Below are positions 1 to 7,972 of a stretch of DNA of 64,000 nt, one piece after another. A model generated the notes under the pieces. The model was not told the DNA's origin and did not search any database. It worked only from the letters and a program-made list of their open reading frames with translations. The stretch comes from Streptomyces sp. Root1304 (GTDB lineage: Bacteria; Actinomycetota; Actinomycetes; Streptomycetales; Streptomycetaceae): NCBI RefSeq assembly GCF_001426405.1, contig NZ_LMEP01000012.1:1068707-1132706 (forward strand). The letters run 5' to 3'. Position numbers and translations under genes: made by a program. Numbering within the stretch: the first letter of the stretch is position 1; every line of letters begins with the position of its first letter.

Positions 1-15
1 CTTCGGGCGCGCGCC

Positions 16-1056
16 TCAGGCGTACGCGTCGAGCACGGCCGCCCGGCACTCCGCCGGGTTCCCCCACGCGTCCCTCAGCGGCCGGGCCCTGCGCAGCCAG
101 AGCGAGAGGTCCAGTTCCTCCGTGTAGCCGACGGCGCCGTGGATCTGGAGGGCCGTGCGTGCCGCCGTGTAACCGGCCTCGCCGGTGGCGACCTTCGCGG
201 CGGCGAGGGCGCCTTCGGCCTCCCGCACGTCCGCGTCGTCCCCGGCCGCGAGCGCCACCGCCGCCCCGAACAGCAGCGGGCGGGCGAACTCCAGGGCCAG
301 CAGGGTGTCGGCCAGCCGGTGCTTGACCGCCTGGAAGGCGCCGATCGGGGTGCCGAACTGGGTGCGCTGCCGGGCGTACGCCACCGTCCGGTCGAGCAGC
401 GCCAGGCCCACCCCCAGCGACTGCGACGCCGTCGCCAGCATCGCCCAGCGCCGGGCGTGCGCCGCCGCGACGGCCACCGCCGGTCCCTCGGCGAGGAGTT
501 CCCCGCCGGGCGCCGGGCGGGCCAGCCGCCGCGCGGGGTCGGCGGAGACCCTGACCGGCCCGTGGCCGGGCGCCTGCCACAGCTCCTCGCCCCGTACGAC
601 GAGCACGGCATCGGCCCGGTCGGCGTCCAGGGCGTACGGCACGACGTTCCGTCCCGTCTCCGTCCCGGGTCCGGTCATCGCCAGCGTCGCCGTCCGCTCG
701 CCGCTCGCCAGGCCCGGCAGCAGCCGCTTCGCCGGGCCCGGCTCGCCGAGCGCGGCCAGTTCGCCGAGGAGGACCGCCGACGCGACCGTCTCGGCCAGCG
801 GGCCCGGCACCGCGTGGCGGCCCGACTCGACCAGGGCGTGGGCGAGTTCGACGGGCAGCGGGCCCACTCCCTCGTACGCCTCCGGTACGGCGAGGGCGAA
901 CACCCCCGCCTCCGCCAGCCGCCCCCACAGCGCCCGCCCGGGAGCCGGGTCGCCGCCCGCCCAGGCCCGTACGGTCGCGGGGGTGTCGGCGGCCGTGAGC
1001 ATCGCGTCCAGGGAGCGGGCGAAGGCCCGCTGCTCGTCGGTCGGCAGGAAGGCCAT
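16..1056 (-). CDS. Acyl-CoA dehydrogenase, FadE32/FadE33-like subunit
   Basis: A 346-residue acyl-CoA dehydrogenase (flavoprotein that introduces a trans-2 double bond into an acyl-CoA). The C-terminal half carries the family signature with YARQRTQFGTPIGAFQAVKH at about residues 236-255 and a closing QIHGAVGYTEELDLSLW segment. The N-terminal half is shorter and less conserved than in homotetrameric enzymes. That is typical of the beta-type subunits of heteromeric actinobacterial steroid dehydrogenases such as FadE32/FadE33. The ATG start overlaps the stop of the upstream dehydrogenase gene as ATGA, so the two are translationally coupled and probably form one complex. Gene order and the nearby KstR2 operator place it in the ring C/D steroid pathway. 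That assignment is by context and remembered family features. The acyl-CoA dehydrogenase call itself is secure. Confidence 0.85.
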   Translation of the reverse strand: MAFLPTDEQRAFARSLDAMLTAADTPATVRAWAGGDPAPGRALWGRLAEAGVFALAVPEAYEGVGPLPVELAHALVESGRHAVPGPLAETVASAVLLGELAALGEPGPAKRLLPGLASGERTATLAMTGPGTETGRNVVPYALDADRADAVLVVRGEELWQAPGHGPVRVSADPARRLARPAPGGELLAEGPAVAVAAAHARRWAMLATASQSLGVGLALLDRTVAYARQRTQFGTPIGAFQAVKHRLADTLLALEFARPLLFGAAVALAAGDDADVREAEGALAAAKVATGEAGYTAARTALQIHGAVGYTEELDLSLWLRRARPLRDAWGNPAECRAAVLDAYA

Positions 1057-2210
1057 CAGCGGCGCCCCTTCGGGAGGCCGAGCAGCCGCTCGGCGATGAT
1101 GTCGCGCTGGATCTCGTTGGTGCCCGCGTAGAGGGGCCCCGCGAGGGAGAAGACGTACCCCTCGGCCCACGCCGTGTCCGTCAGCTCGCCGTCCGCTCCC
1201 AGGAGGTCGAGCGCGGTCTCGTGCAGGGCGAGGTCGTACTCCGACCAGAAGACCTTGTTGAGGCTCGACTCGGCTCCCGCGGAGGCCCCCGGGCCGCCCG
1301 CCGCCAGCCGGGCCGCCGCCCCCGCCGTGAACAGGTGGTACGCCCGCGCCCCGATCACCGCGTCCGCGACCCGGTCCCGCACCGCCGTGTCCGCCGGGTC
1401 GCCCTCCGCCCGCCACAGCCCCACGAGCCGGTCGGCGGCGGCGAGGAAGCGGCCGGGGGAGCGGAGCATCAGCCCCCGCTCGTTCCCGGTGGTGGACATC
1501 GCGATGCGCCAGCCCTGGCCGGGCTCGCCGATCACGTCCTCGTCGGGGACGAAGACCTCGTCGAGGAACAGCTCGGCGAAGGCCGGCTTCCCGTCGAGCC
1601 GGCCGATCGGCCGGACGGTCACCCCCGGCGCCCGCAGGTCGAACATCAGATACGTGAGGCCCCGGTGGGGCCGGTCCGCCGTCGGGTCGCTGCGGAAGAT
1701 GCCGAAGGCCCGGTCCGCGAAGGCGGCCCGGGACGACCAGGTCTTCTGCCCCGAAAGCAGCCAGCCGCCGTCGGTGCGGACCGCGCGGGAGGTCAGCGAC
1801 GCCAGGTCGGAGCCGGCCTCGGGTTCCGACCAGGCCTGCGCCCAGATCGTCCCGCCGGTCGCCATCGACGGCAGGATCCGGGCCCGCTGCTCCTCGGTGC
1901 CGTGGTCGAAGAGGGTGGGGGCGAGGAGCTGGACGCCGTTCTGCGAGACCCGGCCGGGCGCCCCCGCCGCCCAGTACTCCTCCTCGAAGACCAGCCACCG
2001 GGCGAGGTCGACGCCCCGCCCCCCGTACTCCTCGGGCCAGGAGACCACCGACCAGCGGGCGGCGGCCAGTTCGGCCTCCCAGGCGCGGTGGGCGGCGAAG
2101 CCCTCGGCCGTTTCGAGGGAGGGCGGCGGCGTCGCGGGGACGTGCTCCCGCAGCCACTCCCTGGCCTCCGCCCGGAAGGCCTCCTCGGCCCGTGTGTACG
2201 AGAGATCCAT
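1056..2210 (-). CDS. Acyl-CoA dehydrogenase, FadE31-like
   Basis: A 384-residue, full-length acyl-CoA dehydrogenase. It shows SEPEAGSDLA (flavin/substrate signature), GGWLLSGQKTWSSRA, and the C-terminal YAGTNEIQRDIIAERLLGLP typical of the family. It starts at ATG 2210 with a GGGG-rich ribosome site and is transcribed away from fadE30. The KstR2-like operator at 2235-2253 lies between the two starts. Its coupling to the 16-1056 gene suggests an alpha/beta heteromer. In Mycobacterium the equivalent genes fadE31-33 are thought to act late in degradation of the C/D-ring fragment. Substrate assignment here is inference from synteny. Confidence 0.85.
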   Translation of the reverse strand: MDLSYTRAEEAFRAEAREWLREHVPATPPPSLETAEGFAAHRAWEAELAAARWSVVSWPEEYGGRGVDLARWLVFEEEYWAAGAPGRVSQNGVQLLAPTLFDHGTEEQRARILPSMATGGTIWAQAWSEPEAGSDLASLTSRAVRTDGGWLLSGQKTWSSRAAFADRAFGIFRSDPTADRPHRGLTYLMFDLRAPGVTVRPIGRLDGKPAFAELFLDEVFVPDEDVIGEPGQGWRIAMSTTGNERGLMLRSPGRFLAAADRLVGLWRAEGDPADTAVRDRVADAVIGARAYHLFTAGAAARLAAGGPGASAGAESSLNKVFWSEYDLALHETALDLLGADGELTDTAWAEGYVFSLAGPLYAGTNEIQRDIIAERLLGLPKGRR

Positions 2211-2234
2211 CGGTCACCCCGCCCTCACCCGTTC

Positions 2235-2253
2235 CCTAACAAGTGTTTGGTAG
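2235..2253. promoter_or_regulatory. KstR2-like operator, fadE31/fadE30 divergent promoter
   Basis: The sequence CCTAACAAGTGTTTGGTAG contains AACAAGTGTTTGGT, which fits the mycobacterial KstR2 box AnCAAGnnCTTGnT at 13 of 14 positions as I remember that consensus. A second copy, 16/19 identical on the opposite strand, lies at 12271-12289 in the other divergent promoter of the locus. It sits immediately upstream of the fadE30 -10 element, a position suited to repression. Confidence 0.75.
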
Positions 2254-2255
2254 GT

Positions 2256-2261
2256 TAACGT
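2256..2261 (+). promoter_or_regulatory. Candidate -10 element of leaderless fadE30 transcript
   Basis: TAACGT lies exactly 6 nt before the fadE30 ATG and no Shine-Dalgarno sequence is present. This geometry (TAnnnT, then 6 nt, then the start codon) recurs at several genes in the window and suggests a leaderless mRNA. The KstR2-like operator abuts it on the upstream side. Confidence 0.5.
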
Positions 2262-2267
2262 ACGGCC

Positions 2268-3404
2268 ATGAGCAGCGTCGAGGAGTTCCGGGCGGAGATA
2301 CGGGGCTGGCTGAAGACCCACCTCAGCGGCTCCTTCGCCGCCCTCAAGGGCCGGGGCGGACCCGGCCGCGAACACGAGGCCTTCGCCGAACGGCTCGCCT
2401 GGGAAAGGCACTTGGCCGACCACGGCTGGACCTGCGTCGGCTGGCCGAAGGAGTACGGCGGACGCGGTGCGAGCATCGAGGAACAGATCGCCTTCCACGA
2501 GGAGTACGCCCTCGCCGACGCCCCCGCCCGCGTCAACCACATCGGCGAACAGCTCCTCGGCCCCACCCTCATCGACCACGGCACCGAGGAGCAGAAGGCC
2601 CGCTTCCTGCCCCCGATCCGCGCCGTCCGGGAACTCTGGTGCCAGGGCTACAGCGAACCCGGCGCCGGATCCGACCTCGCCGCCGTCCGCACCCGCGCGA
2701 GCCTGGAGGGCGGGAGGTGGGTGGTGAACGGCCAGAAGATCTGGACCTCCCTCGCCCACGAGTCCCAGTGGTGCTTCGTGCTGGCCCGGACCGAGCCGGG
2801 CTCGCGGCGCCACGCCGGACTCTCCTACCTCCTCGTCCCCCTCGACCAGCCCGGCGTCGACATCCGTCCCATCGTCCAGCTCACCGGCACCAGCGAGTTC
2901 AACGAGGTCTTCTTCGACGGCGCCACCGCCGACGCCGCGCACGTCGTCGGCGCCCCCGGCGACGGCTGGCGCGTCGCCATGGCCACCCTCGGCTACGAGC
3001 GCGGCGTCTCCACCCTCGGCCAGCAGGTCGGCTTCCGCCGCGAGCTCGACGCCCTCGTCGCCCTCGCCCGGCGCAACGGCGCCGCCGCCGACCCCGACAT
3101 CCGCGACCGGCTCGTCCGCGCCTGGGCCGAACTGGAGGCCCTGCGCGCCGGCGCCCTGCGCGGCACCGACCCCTCCGCCGCCAAGCTGTACTGGTCCCAC
3201 TGGCACCGCGGCCTCGGCGAACTCGCCCTGGAGGTGTGCGGGCCCGCCGCCACCCTCGCCGCCGGAGCCCCGTACGAACTCGACGACTGGCAGCGGCTGT
3301 TCCTCTTCTCCCGCGCCGACACCGTCTACGCCGGATCCAGCGAGATCCAGCGCAACATCATCGCCGAGCGGGTGCTCGGCCTCCCGAAGGAGCCGCGACC
3401 GTGA
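2268..3404 (+). CDS. fadE30: Acyl-CoA dehydrogenase FadE30 homologue
   Basis: A 378-residue acyl-CoA dehydrogenase. It has YSEPGAGSDLA near residue 128, VVNGQKIWTSLAH, and the C-terminal VYAGSSEIQRNIIAERVLGLP. The N-terminus (VEEFRAEIRGWL, then FAALKGRGGPGREHEAF) resembles mycobacterial FadE30, which dehydrogenates the reduced indanone-CoA in HIP catabolism. It is the first gene of fadE30-ipdF-kstR2-fadA6, the same order as in Mycobacterium tuberculosis. Its TGA overlaps the GTG of ipdF as GTGA. Expression is probably controlled by KstR2 through the operator at 2235-2253. The family call is firm and the exact substrate is inferred. Confidence 0.88.
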   Translation: MSSVEEFRAEIRGWLKTHLSGSFAALKGRGGPGREHEAFAERLAWERHLADHGWTCVGWPKEYGGRGASIEEQIAFHEEYALADAPARVNHIGEQLLGPTLIDHGTEEQKARFLPPIRAVRELWCQGYSEPGAGSDLAAVRTRASLEGGRWVVNGQKIWTSLAHESQWCFVLARTEPGSRRHAGLSYLLVPLDQPGVDIRPIVQLTGTSEFNEVFFDGATADAAHVVGAPGDGWRVAMATLGYERGVSTLGQQVGFRRELDALVALARRNGAAADPDIRDRLVRAWAELEALRAGALRGTDPSAAKLYWSHWHRGLGELALEVCGPAATLAAGAPYELDDWQRLFLFSRADTVYAGSSEIQRNIIAERVLGLPKEPRP

Positions 3405-4195
3405 CCGGGAAGCAGCCACCACCCCCCTACGTGCCGGGCCACGGCCTGCTGGCCGGCCGGACCGCCGTCGTCACCGCCGCCGCCGGAGCCGGCATCGGCG
3501 GCGCCACCGCCCGCCGCTTCCTGGAGGAAGGCGCCCGCGTCGTCGTCAGCGACGCCCACACCCGGCGCCTCAAGGAGACCGAGGCCGCGCTCGCCGCCGA
3601 GTTCGGCGCCGACGCCGTCGCCTCCCAGCCCTGCGACGTCACCGACGAGCACCAGGTCCAGGCGCTCTACGACACCGCCGAACGCCTCCACGGACGCCTG
3701 GACGTCATCGTCAACAACGCCGGCCTCGGCGGCACCGCCGAGCTCGCCGACATGACCGACGACCAGTGGAACCGCGTCCTCGACGTCACCCTCGGCGGCA
3801 CCTTCCGCTCCACCCGCGCCGCCCTCCGCCGCTTCCGCGACTCCGGCACCGGCGGAGTGATCGTCAACAACGCCTCCGTCGTCGGCTGGCGCGCCCAGAC
3901 CGGACAGGCCCACTACGCCGCCGCCAAGGCCGGAGTCATGGCCCTCACCCGCTGCGCCGCCGTCGAGGCCGCCGCGTACGGCGTCCGCGTCAACGCCGTC
4001 GCCCCCTCCCTCGCCATGCACCCCCACCTCGCCAAGGTCACCACCACCGAACTCCTCGACGAACTCACCGCCCGCGAGGCCTTCGGCCGCCACGCCGAAC
4101 CCTGGGAGATCGCCAACGTCATCGTCTTCCTCGCCGGCGACTACTCCTCCTACATGACCGGCGAGACCGTCTCCGTCAGCAGCCAGCGCGCGTAG
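3401..4195 (+). CDS. ipdF: SDR-family oxidoreductase, IpdF homologue
   Basis: A 264-residue short-chain dehydrogenase. The glycine-rich NAD(P) motif is at about residues 25-31 (TAAAGAGIG), NNAG is present, the catalytic serine is in NNASVVG, and YAAAK supplies Tyr/Lys. The C-terminal ends with an SDR-type FLAGDYSSYMTGE segment. The GTG start at 3401 is chosen because it forms a GTGA overlap with fadE30. The mycobacterial gene in this position (ipdF) encodes the hydroxy-indanone-CoA reductase of the HIP pathway. It is followed 15 nt later by kstR2. The SDR call is certain and the substrate is by synteny. Confidence 0.85.
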   Translation: MTGKQPPPPYVPGHGLLAGRTAVVTAAAGAGIGGATARRFLEEGARVVVSDAHTRRLKETEAALAAEFGADAVASQPCDVTDEHQVQALYDTAERLHGRLDVIVNNAGLGGTAELADMTDDQWNRVLDVTLGGTFRSTRAALRRFRDSGTGGVIVNNASVVGWRAQTGQAHYAAAKAGVMALTRCAAVEAAAYGVRVNAVAPSLAMHPHLAKVTTTELLDELTAREAFGRHAEPWEIANVIVFLAGDYSSYMTGETVSVSSQRA

Positions 4196-4210
4196 CACCA
4201 CAATGGACGC

Positions 4211-4828
4211 GTGCCGACGACCAAGAAGAAGAACCAGGTGAACGCCGCCGCGCCCGAGCGGCGCCGCGAACTGCTCGACACGGCGGCCGAGGTCTTCGCC
4301 GCCCAGGGGTACAACGCCACCACCGTCCGCAAGATCGCGGACGCCGCCGGCATGCTCGCCGGCAGCCTCTACTACCACTTCGACTCCAAGGAGTCGATGC
4401 TCGACGAGATCCTCTCCACCTTCCTGCACGAACTGTGGGAGGGGTACGACGCCGTCCTCGCCGCCGGGCTCGGCCCCCGCGAGACCATCGAGGCCCTCGT
4501 CACCGAGTCCTTCCGCGAGATCGACCGGCACCGCGCCGCCGTCGCGATCTACCAGAAGGAGTCCCGGCACCTCACCGACCTGCCCCGCTTCCACTACCTC
4601 ACCGACTCGCAGCTCAAGTTCGAGAAGGCCTGGCTCGGCACCCTGGAGCGCGGCGTCGCCGCCGGGGTCTTCCGCGCCGACCTCGACGTCCGCCTCACCT
4701 ACCGCTTCGTCCGCGACACCGTCTGGGTCGCCGCGTCCTGGTACCGGCCCGGCGGACTGCACAGCCCCGAGGAGATCGCCCGCCAGTACCTCTCGATGGT
4801 CCTGGACGGGATCGCCGTACGTACCTAG
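4211..4828 (+). CDS. kstR2: TetR-family repressor KstR2
   Basis: A 205-residue TetR regulator. An N-terminal helix-turn-helix spans about residues 20-60 (LLDTAAEVFAAQGY, TTVRKIADAAG, LYYHFDSKE). The ligand domain ends with DLDVRLTYRF, VRDTVWVA, WYRPGG and QYLSMVLDGI, which closely match my recollection of mycobacterial KstR2. In that family the effector is HIP-CoA, which releases the repressor from AnCAAGnnCTTGnT-type boxes. Two such boxes are present in the locus. The GTG at 4211 is preceded by CACAAT 6 nt upstream and lacks a clear ribosome site, so it may also be transcribed alone as a leaderless mRNA. It lies between ipdF and fadA6, as in Mycobacterium. Confidence 0.9.
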   Translation: MPTTKKKNQVNAAAPERRRELLDTAAEVFAAQGYNATTVRKIADAAGMLAGSLYYHFDSKESMLDEILSTFLHELWEGYDAVLAAGLGPRETIEALVTESFREIDRHRAAVAIYQKESRHLTDLPRFHYLTDSQLKFEKAWLGTLERGVAAGVFRADLDVRLTYRFVRDTVWVAASWYRPGGLHSPEEIARQYLSMVLDGIAVRT

Positions 4829-4846
4829 CCATCTGGAGGAGTCGTC

Positions 4847-6004
4847 ATGGCCGAGGCCTACATCGTCGAAGCGGTCCGCACCCCGGTGGGCCGCCGCAAG
4901 GGAGGACTGGCCTCCGTCCACCCGGCGGACCTCGGCGCGCACGTCCTCAAGGCCCTCGTCGCGCGCTCGGGCATCGACCCCGCCGCCGTCGAGGACGTCG
5001 TCTTCGGCTGCCTCGACACCGTGGGCCCGCAGGCCGGCGACATCGCCCGTACGGCCTGGCTGGCCGCCGGACTCCCCGAGGAGGTCCCCGGCGTCACCGT
5101 CGACCGCCAGTGCGGCTCCTCCCAGCAGGCCGTGCACTTCGCGGCCCAGGGCGTCCTCTCCGGCACCCAGGACCTGGTCGTCGCCGGCGGCACCCAGAAC
5201 ATGTCGATGATCCCGATCGCCTTCGCCTCCCGGCAGGCCGCCGAACCCCTCGGCTTCACCGAAGGCCCCTACGCGGGCTCCGAGGGCTGGCGCGCCCGGT
5301 ACGGCGACGCGCCCGTCAACCAGTTCCACGGCGCCGAACTCATCGCGAAGAAATGGGGCATCACCCGCCGCGACCAGGAGGAATTCGCCCTCCGCTCGCA
5401 CGAGCGGGCACTGCGCGCCATCGACGAGGGCCGCTTCGCACGGGAGACCGTGGCCTACGGCGAGGTCACCGCGGACGAGGGCCCGCGCCGGGACACCACC
5501 CTGGAGAAGATGGCCGGCCTGAAGACGGTCGTCGAGGGCGGCACGATCACCGCCGCCTGCTCCTCCCAGGTCTCCGACGGCGCCGCGGCGATGCTGCTCG
5601 CGAGCGAGCGGGCCGTACGGGAACACGGGCTGACCCCCAGGGCCCGCATCCACCACCTCTCCGTACGCGGCGAGGACCCGATCCGGATGCTCTCCGCCCC
5701 CATCCCGGCCACCGCGTACGCCCTGAAGAAGATCGGTCTGACCATCGACGACATGGACCTCGTCGAGATCAACGAGGCCTTCGCCCCCGTCGTCCTCGCC
5801 TGGCTCAAGGAGACCGGCGCGGACCCGGCCCGGGTCAACGTCAACGGCGGCGCCATCGCCCTCGGCCACCCGCTCGGCGCGACCGGGGTCAAACTGATGA
5901 CGACCCTCCTCCACGAGCTGGAGCGCACCGGCGGCCGCTACGGCCTCCAGACGATGTGCGAGGGCGGCGGACAGGCGAACGTGACGATCATCGAGCGGCT
6001 GTGA
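4847..6004 (+). CDS. fadA6: Acetyl-CoA acetyltransferase (thiolase) FadA6 homologue
   Basis: A 385-residue thiolase with all catalytic motifs. Nucleophilic Cys89 is in DRQCGSSQQA, NEAF is in the middle of the C-terminal domain, GGAIALGHPLGATG carries the active-site His, and the C-terminal MCEGGGQAN supplies the second Cys. A good ribosome site (GGAGGA) precedes ATG 4847, 18 nt after kstR2. In Mycobacterium fadA6 sits beside kstR2 and performs a thiolytic step in C/D-ring degradation that releases acetyl-CoA. It is the last gene of this transcription unit. No convincing terminator hairpin was found directly after it. Confidence 0.9.
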   Translation: MAEAYIVEAVRTPVGRRKGGLASVHPADLGAHVLKALVARSGIDPAAVEDVVFGCLDTVGPQAGDIARTAWLAAGLPEEVPGVTVDRQCGSSQQAVHFAAQGVLSGTQDLVVAGGTQNMSMIPIAFASRQAAEPLGFTEGPYAGSEGWRARYGDAPVNQFHGAELIAKKWGITRRDQEEFALRSHERALRAIDEGRFARETVAYGEVTADEGPRRDTTLEKMAGLKTVVEGGTITAACSSQVSDGAAAMLLASERAVREHGLTPRARIHHLSVRGEDPIRMLSAPIPATAYALKKIGLTIDDMDLVEINEAFAPVVLAWLKETGADPARVNVNGGAIALGHPLGATGVKLMTTLLHELERTGGRYGLQTMCEGGGQANVTIIERL

Positions 6005-6256
6005 CGGCCGCCGCGGGCACCTCCGACGGCCCCCGGGAGCTGTGAGGTCGCCCACGTCGCACGTCGCTGGTCAGGCCGGATCCGTCCTGGCATCGGTCGG
6101 GCGGGGCGGGAAGGTCCCGAGGCGCACTATTGTTCCTTGGATACAGCGAGAAAACAGCCGGGGCCCGTATCGCGTGTTCCGGGTAGAGCAGCCGGGGCCC
6201 GCACCGTGCAGGTGCGGGCCCCCGCTGTGCCGCGAGCACCGGCCAGAAAGGCACGC
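6005..6256. other. Intergenic region upstream of the DEAD-box helicase
   Basis: There are 252 bp between fadA6 and the helicase start. The left half shows no feature I can support. An unusually AT-richer patch (CACTATTGTTCCTTGG) lies near 6126-6141. The motif CAGCCGGGGCCCG then occurs twice, the second copy leading into the perfect hairpin at 6194-6222. A promoter for the helicase is probably here but I cannot fix its -35/-10. Confidence 0.4.
6194..6222 (+). promoter_or_regulatory. Perfect 12-bp hairpin in the helicase 5' leader
   Basis: The arms GGGGCCCGCACC (6194-6205) and GGTGCGGGCCCC (6211-6222) are perfectly complementary around a 5-nt loop (GTGCA). The hairpin ends 34 nt before the helicase ATG and just before its ribosome site AGAAAGG. 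It has no U-tract. It could be an attenuator, a temperature-responsive structure or the terminator of fadA6. Its position favours a role in the helicase leader, but this is inference. Confidence 0.55.
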
Positions 6257-7972
6257 ATGACCCGCTCCGAGCGCCCCCACAAGCGCAGCCCCCGCACCTC
6301 CCCGGCGAAGTCCACGTCACAGCCGAAGGCCTCCCGCGGTGGCCGACGTCCCACCGCGCCCCCGCCCCCGAGCGAGTTCACGCCGCCGGAGACGGTGACC
6401 CCCGGGCTTCCCGCGGTGGAGTCCTTCGCCGACCTCGACATGCCCGAGGGCCTGCTGCGGATCCTGGGCGAGCAGGGCGTCACGGAGCCGTTCCCGATCC
6501 AGGCCGCGACCCTGCCGAACTCCCTCGCCGGCCGTGACGTGCTCGGCCGGGGGCGTACCGGCTCCGGCAAGACCCTCGCCTTCGGGCTCGCGATCCTGGC
6601 CCGCTCGGCCGGCCGCCGCGCCGAGCCCGGCGCGCCGCTCGCCCTGGTCCTGGTGCCCACCCGCGAGCTCGCCCAGCAGGTGACGGACGCGCTCACCCCG
6701 TACGCCGCCGCGCTGCGCCTCCGCATCACCACCGTCGTCGGCGGCATGTCGATCAGCCGGCAGTCCTCCGCGCTGCGGCGCGGCGCCGAGATCCTCATCG
6801 CCACCCCGGGCCGGCTCCACGACCTCATCGACCGGGGCGACTGCCGCCTCGACCAGGTCGCCGTCACCGTCCTCGACGAGGCCGACCAGATGGCCGACAT
6901 GGGCTTCCTGCCGCAGGTCACCAAGCTGCTGAAGCAGGTCGAGCCGGGCGGGCAGCGGCTGCTGTTCTCGGCCACCCTCGACCGGAACGTCGACCGGCTG
7001 GTCAAGATGTTCCTCGACGACCCGGTCGTCCACTCCGTCGACCCGTCGGCCGGCGCGGTCACGACGATGGAGCACCACGTCCTGTACGTGATGGACGAGA
7101 CCGACAAGAAGGCCGTCACGCTGAAGATCGCGGCCCGCGACGGCCGCACGATCCTCTTCCTGGACACCAAGCGGTCCGTGGACCGGCTGGTCAAGCGGCT
7201 CCTCGCCAACGGCGTACGGGCCTCCGGACTGCACGGTGGCCGCTCGCAGCCGCAGCGCAACCGGACCCTGGACCAGTTCAAGAGCGGCCAGGTCACCACG
7301 CTCGTCGCCACGAACGTGGCCGCCCGAGGCATCCACGTCGACGACCTCGACATGGTCGTCAACGTCGACCCGCCGATGGACCACAAGGACTACCTGCACC
7401 GCGGTGGCCGCACCGCCCGCGCCGGTGAGTCCGGCAGCGTCTTCACCCTGGTGCTGCCCGAGCAGAAGCGCGACATGGGCCGTCTGATGTCGCACGCGGG
7501 CATCAGCCCCCGCACGGCGCAGATCAAGTCCAGCGACGAGCAGCTCGCCGAGCTGACCGGCGCGCGGGAGCCCTCGGGCGTCCCGGTCGTCGTCGAGACG
7601 CCGCAGCCGACCCAGCCCCGCAAGGCGGCGGGCGGCGGCACCGGCTCGGGCAGCGGCAACCGCCGTCGCCGCCGTCCGGCTCCGGCCGGCGGCTCCACCG
7701 GCACGGGCTCCGGCTCCGGCCGCTCCGGCGCCTCGGGCACGGGCACGGGCGGCCGCTCCGCCGGTGCCGGTGCGGGCCGTACCGCCGGTTCCGCCGGGGG
7801 CACGGGCCGTGGCTCCGGCTCCGGCCGTGGCTCCGGCACGGGCGGCGGACGCGGTGCCGCCGCGGGTGCCGGTGCCGGTGCGGGTCGCGCCGGGCGTCAG
7901 GCCCCGGGCACCAGCCGTTCGCGCAGCGCCAGCAGCTCGCGGAACTCCAGGCCGAGGCCGACCGACACGTAA
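6257..7972 (+). CDS. DEAD-box ATP-dependent RNA helicase
   Basis: A 571-residue RNA helicase. The Q-motif region (FPIQAATLPN) is at about 79-88, Walker A GRTGSGKT at 99-106, DEAD at 207-210, and SATLD plus the HRGGRTARAGESGS motif VI lie in the second RecA domain. The last ~130 residues are Gly/Ser/Arg/Ala low-complexity sequence, a typical RNA-binding tail. ATG 6257 is preferred over upstream in-frame codons because it has AGAAAGG before it and begins with a basic MTRSERPHKR. Such helicases remodel structured RNA, often in cold response or ribosome biogenesis. The 3' end runs 76 nt into the oppositely oriented phosphatase gene. The pair interrupts the steroid locus and has no apparent link to it. 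Confidence 0.92.
   Translation: MTRSERPHKRSPRTSPAKSTSQPKASRGGRRPTAPPPPSEFTPPETVTPGLPAVESFADLDMPEGLLRILGEQGVTEPFPIQAATLPNSLAGRDVLGRGRTGSGKTLAFGLAILARSAGRRAEPGAPLALVLVPTRELAQQVTDALTPYAAALRLRITTVVGGMSISRQSSALRRGAEILIATPGRLHDLIDRGDCRLDQVAVTVLDEADQMADMGFLPQVTKLLKQVEPGGQRLLFSATLDRNVDRLVKMFLDDPVVHSVDPSAGAVTTMEHHVLYVMDETDKKAVTLKIAARDGRTILFLDTKRSVDRLVKRLLANGVRASGLHGGRSQPQRNRTLDQFKSGQVTTLVATNVAARGIHVDDLDMVVNVDPPMDHKDYLHRGGRTARAGESGSVFTLVLPEQKRDMGRLMSHAGISPRTAQIKSSDEQLAELTGAREPSGVPVVVETPQPTQPRKAAGGGTGSGSGNRRRRRPAPAGGSTGTGSGSGRSGASGTGTGGRSAGAGAGRTAGSAGGTGRGSGSGRGSGTGGGRGAAAGAGAGAGRAGRQAPGTSRSRSASSSRNSRPRPTDT

Noticed and set aside
3326..6055. Minus-strand open frame opposite ipdF-kstR2-fadA6
   Set aside because: It is antisense to three well-supported genes and its translation is low-complexity with no recognisable domain.
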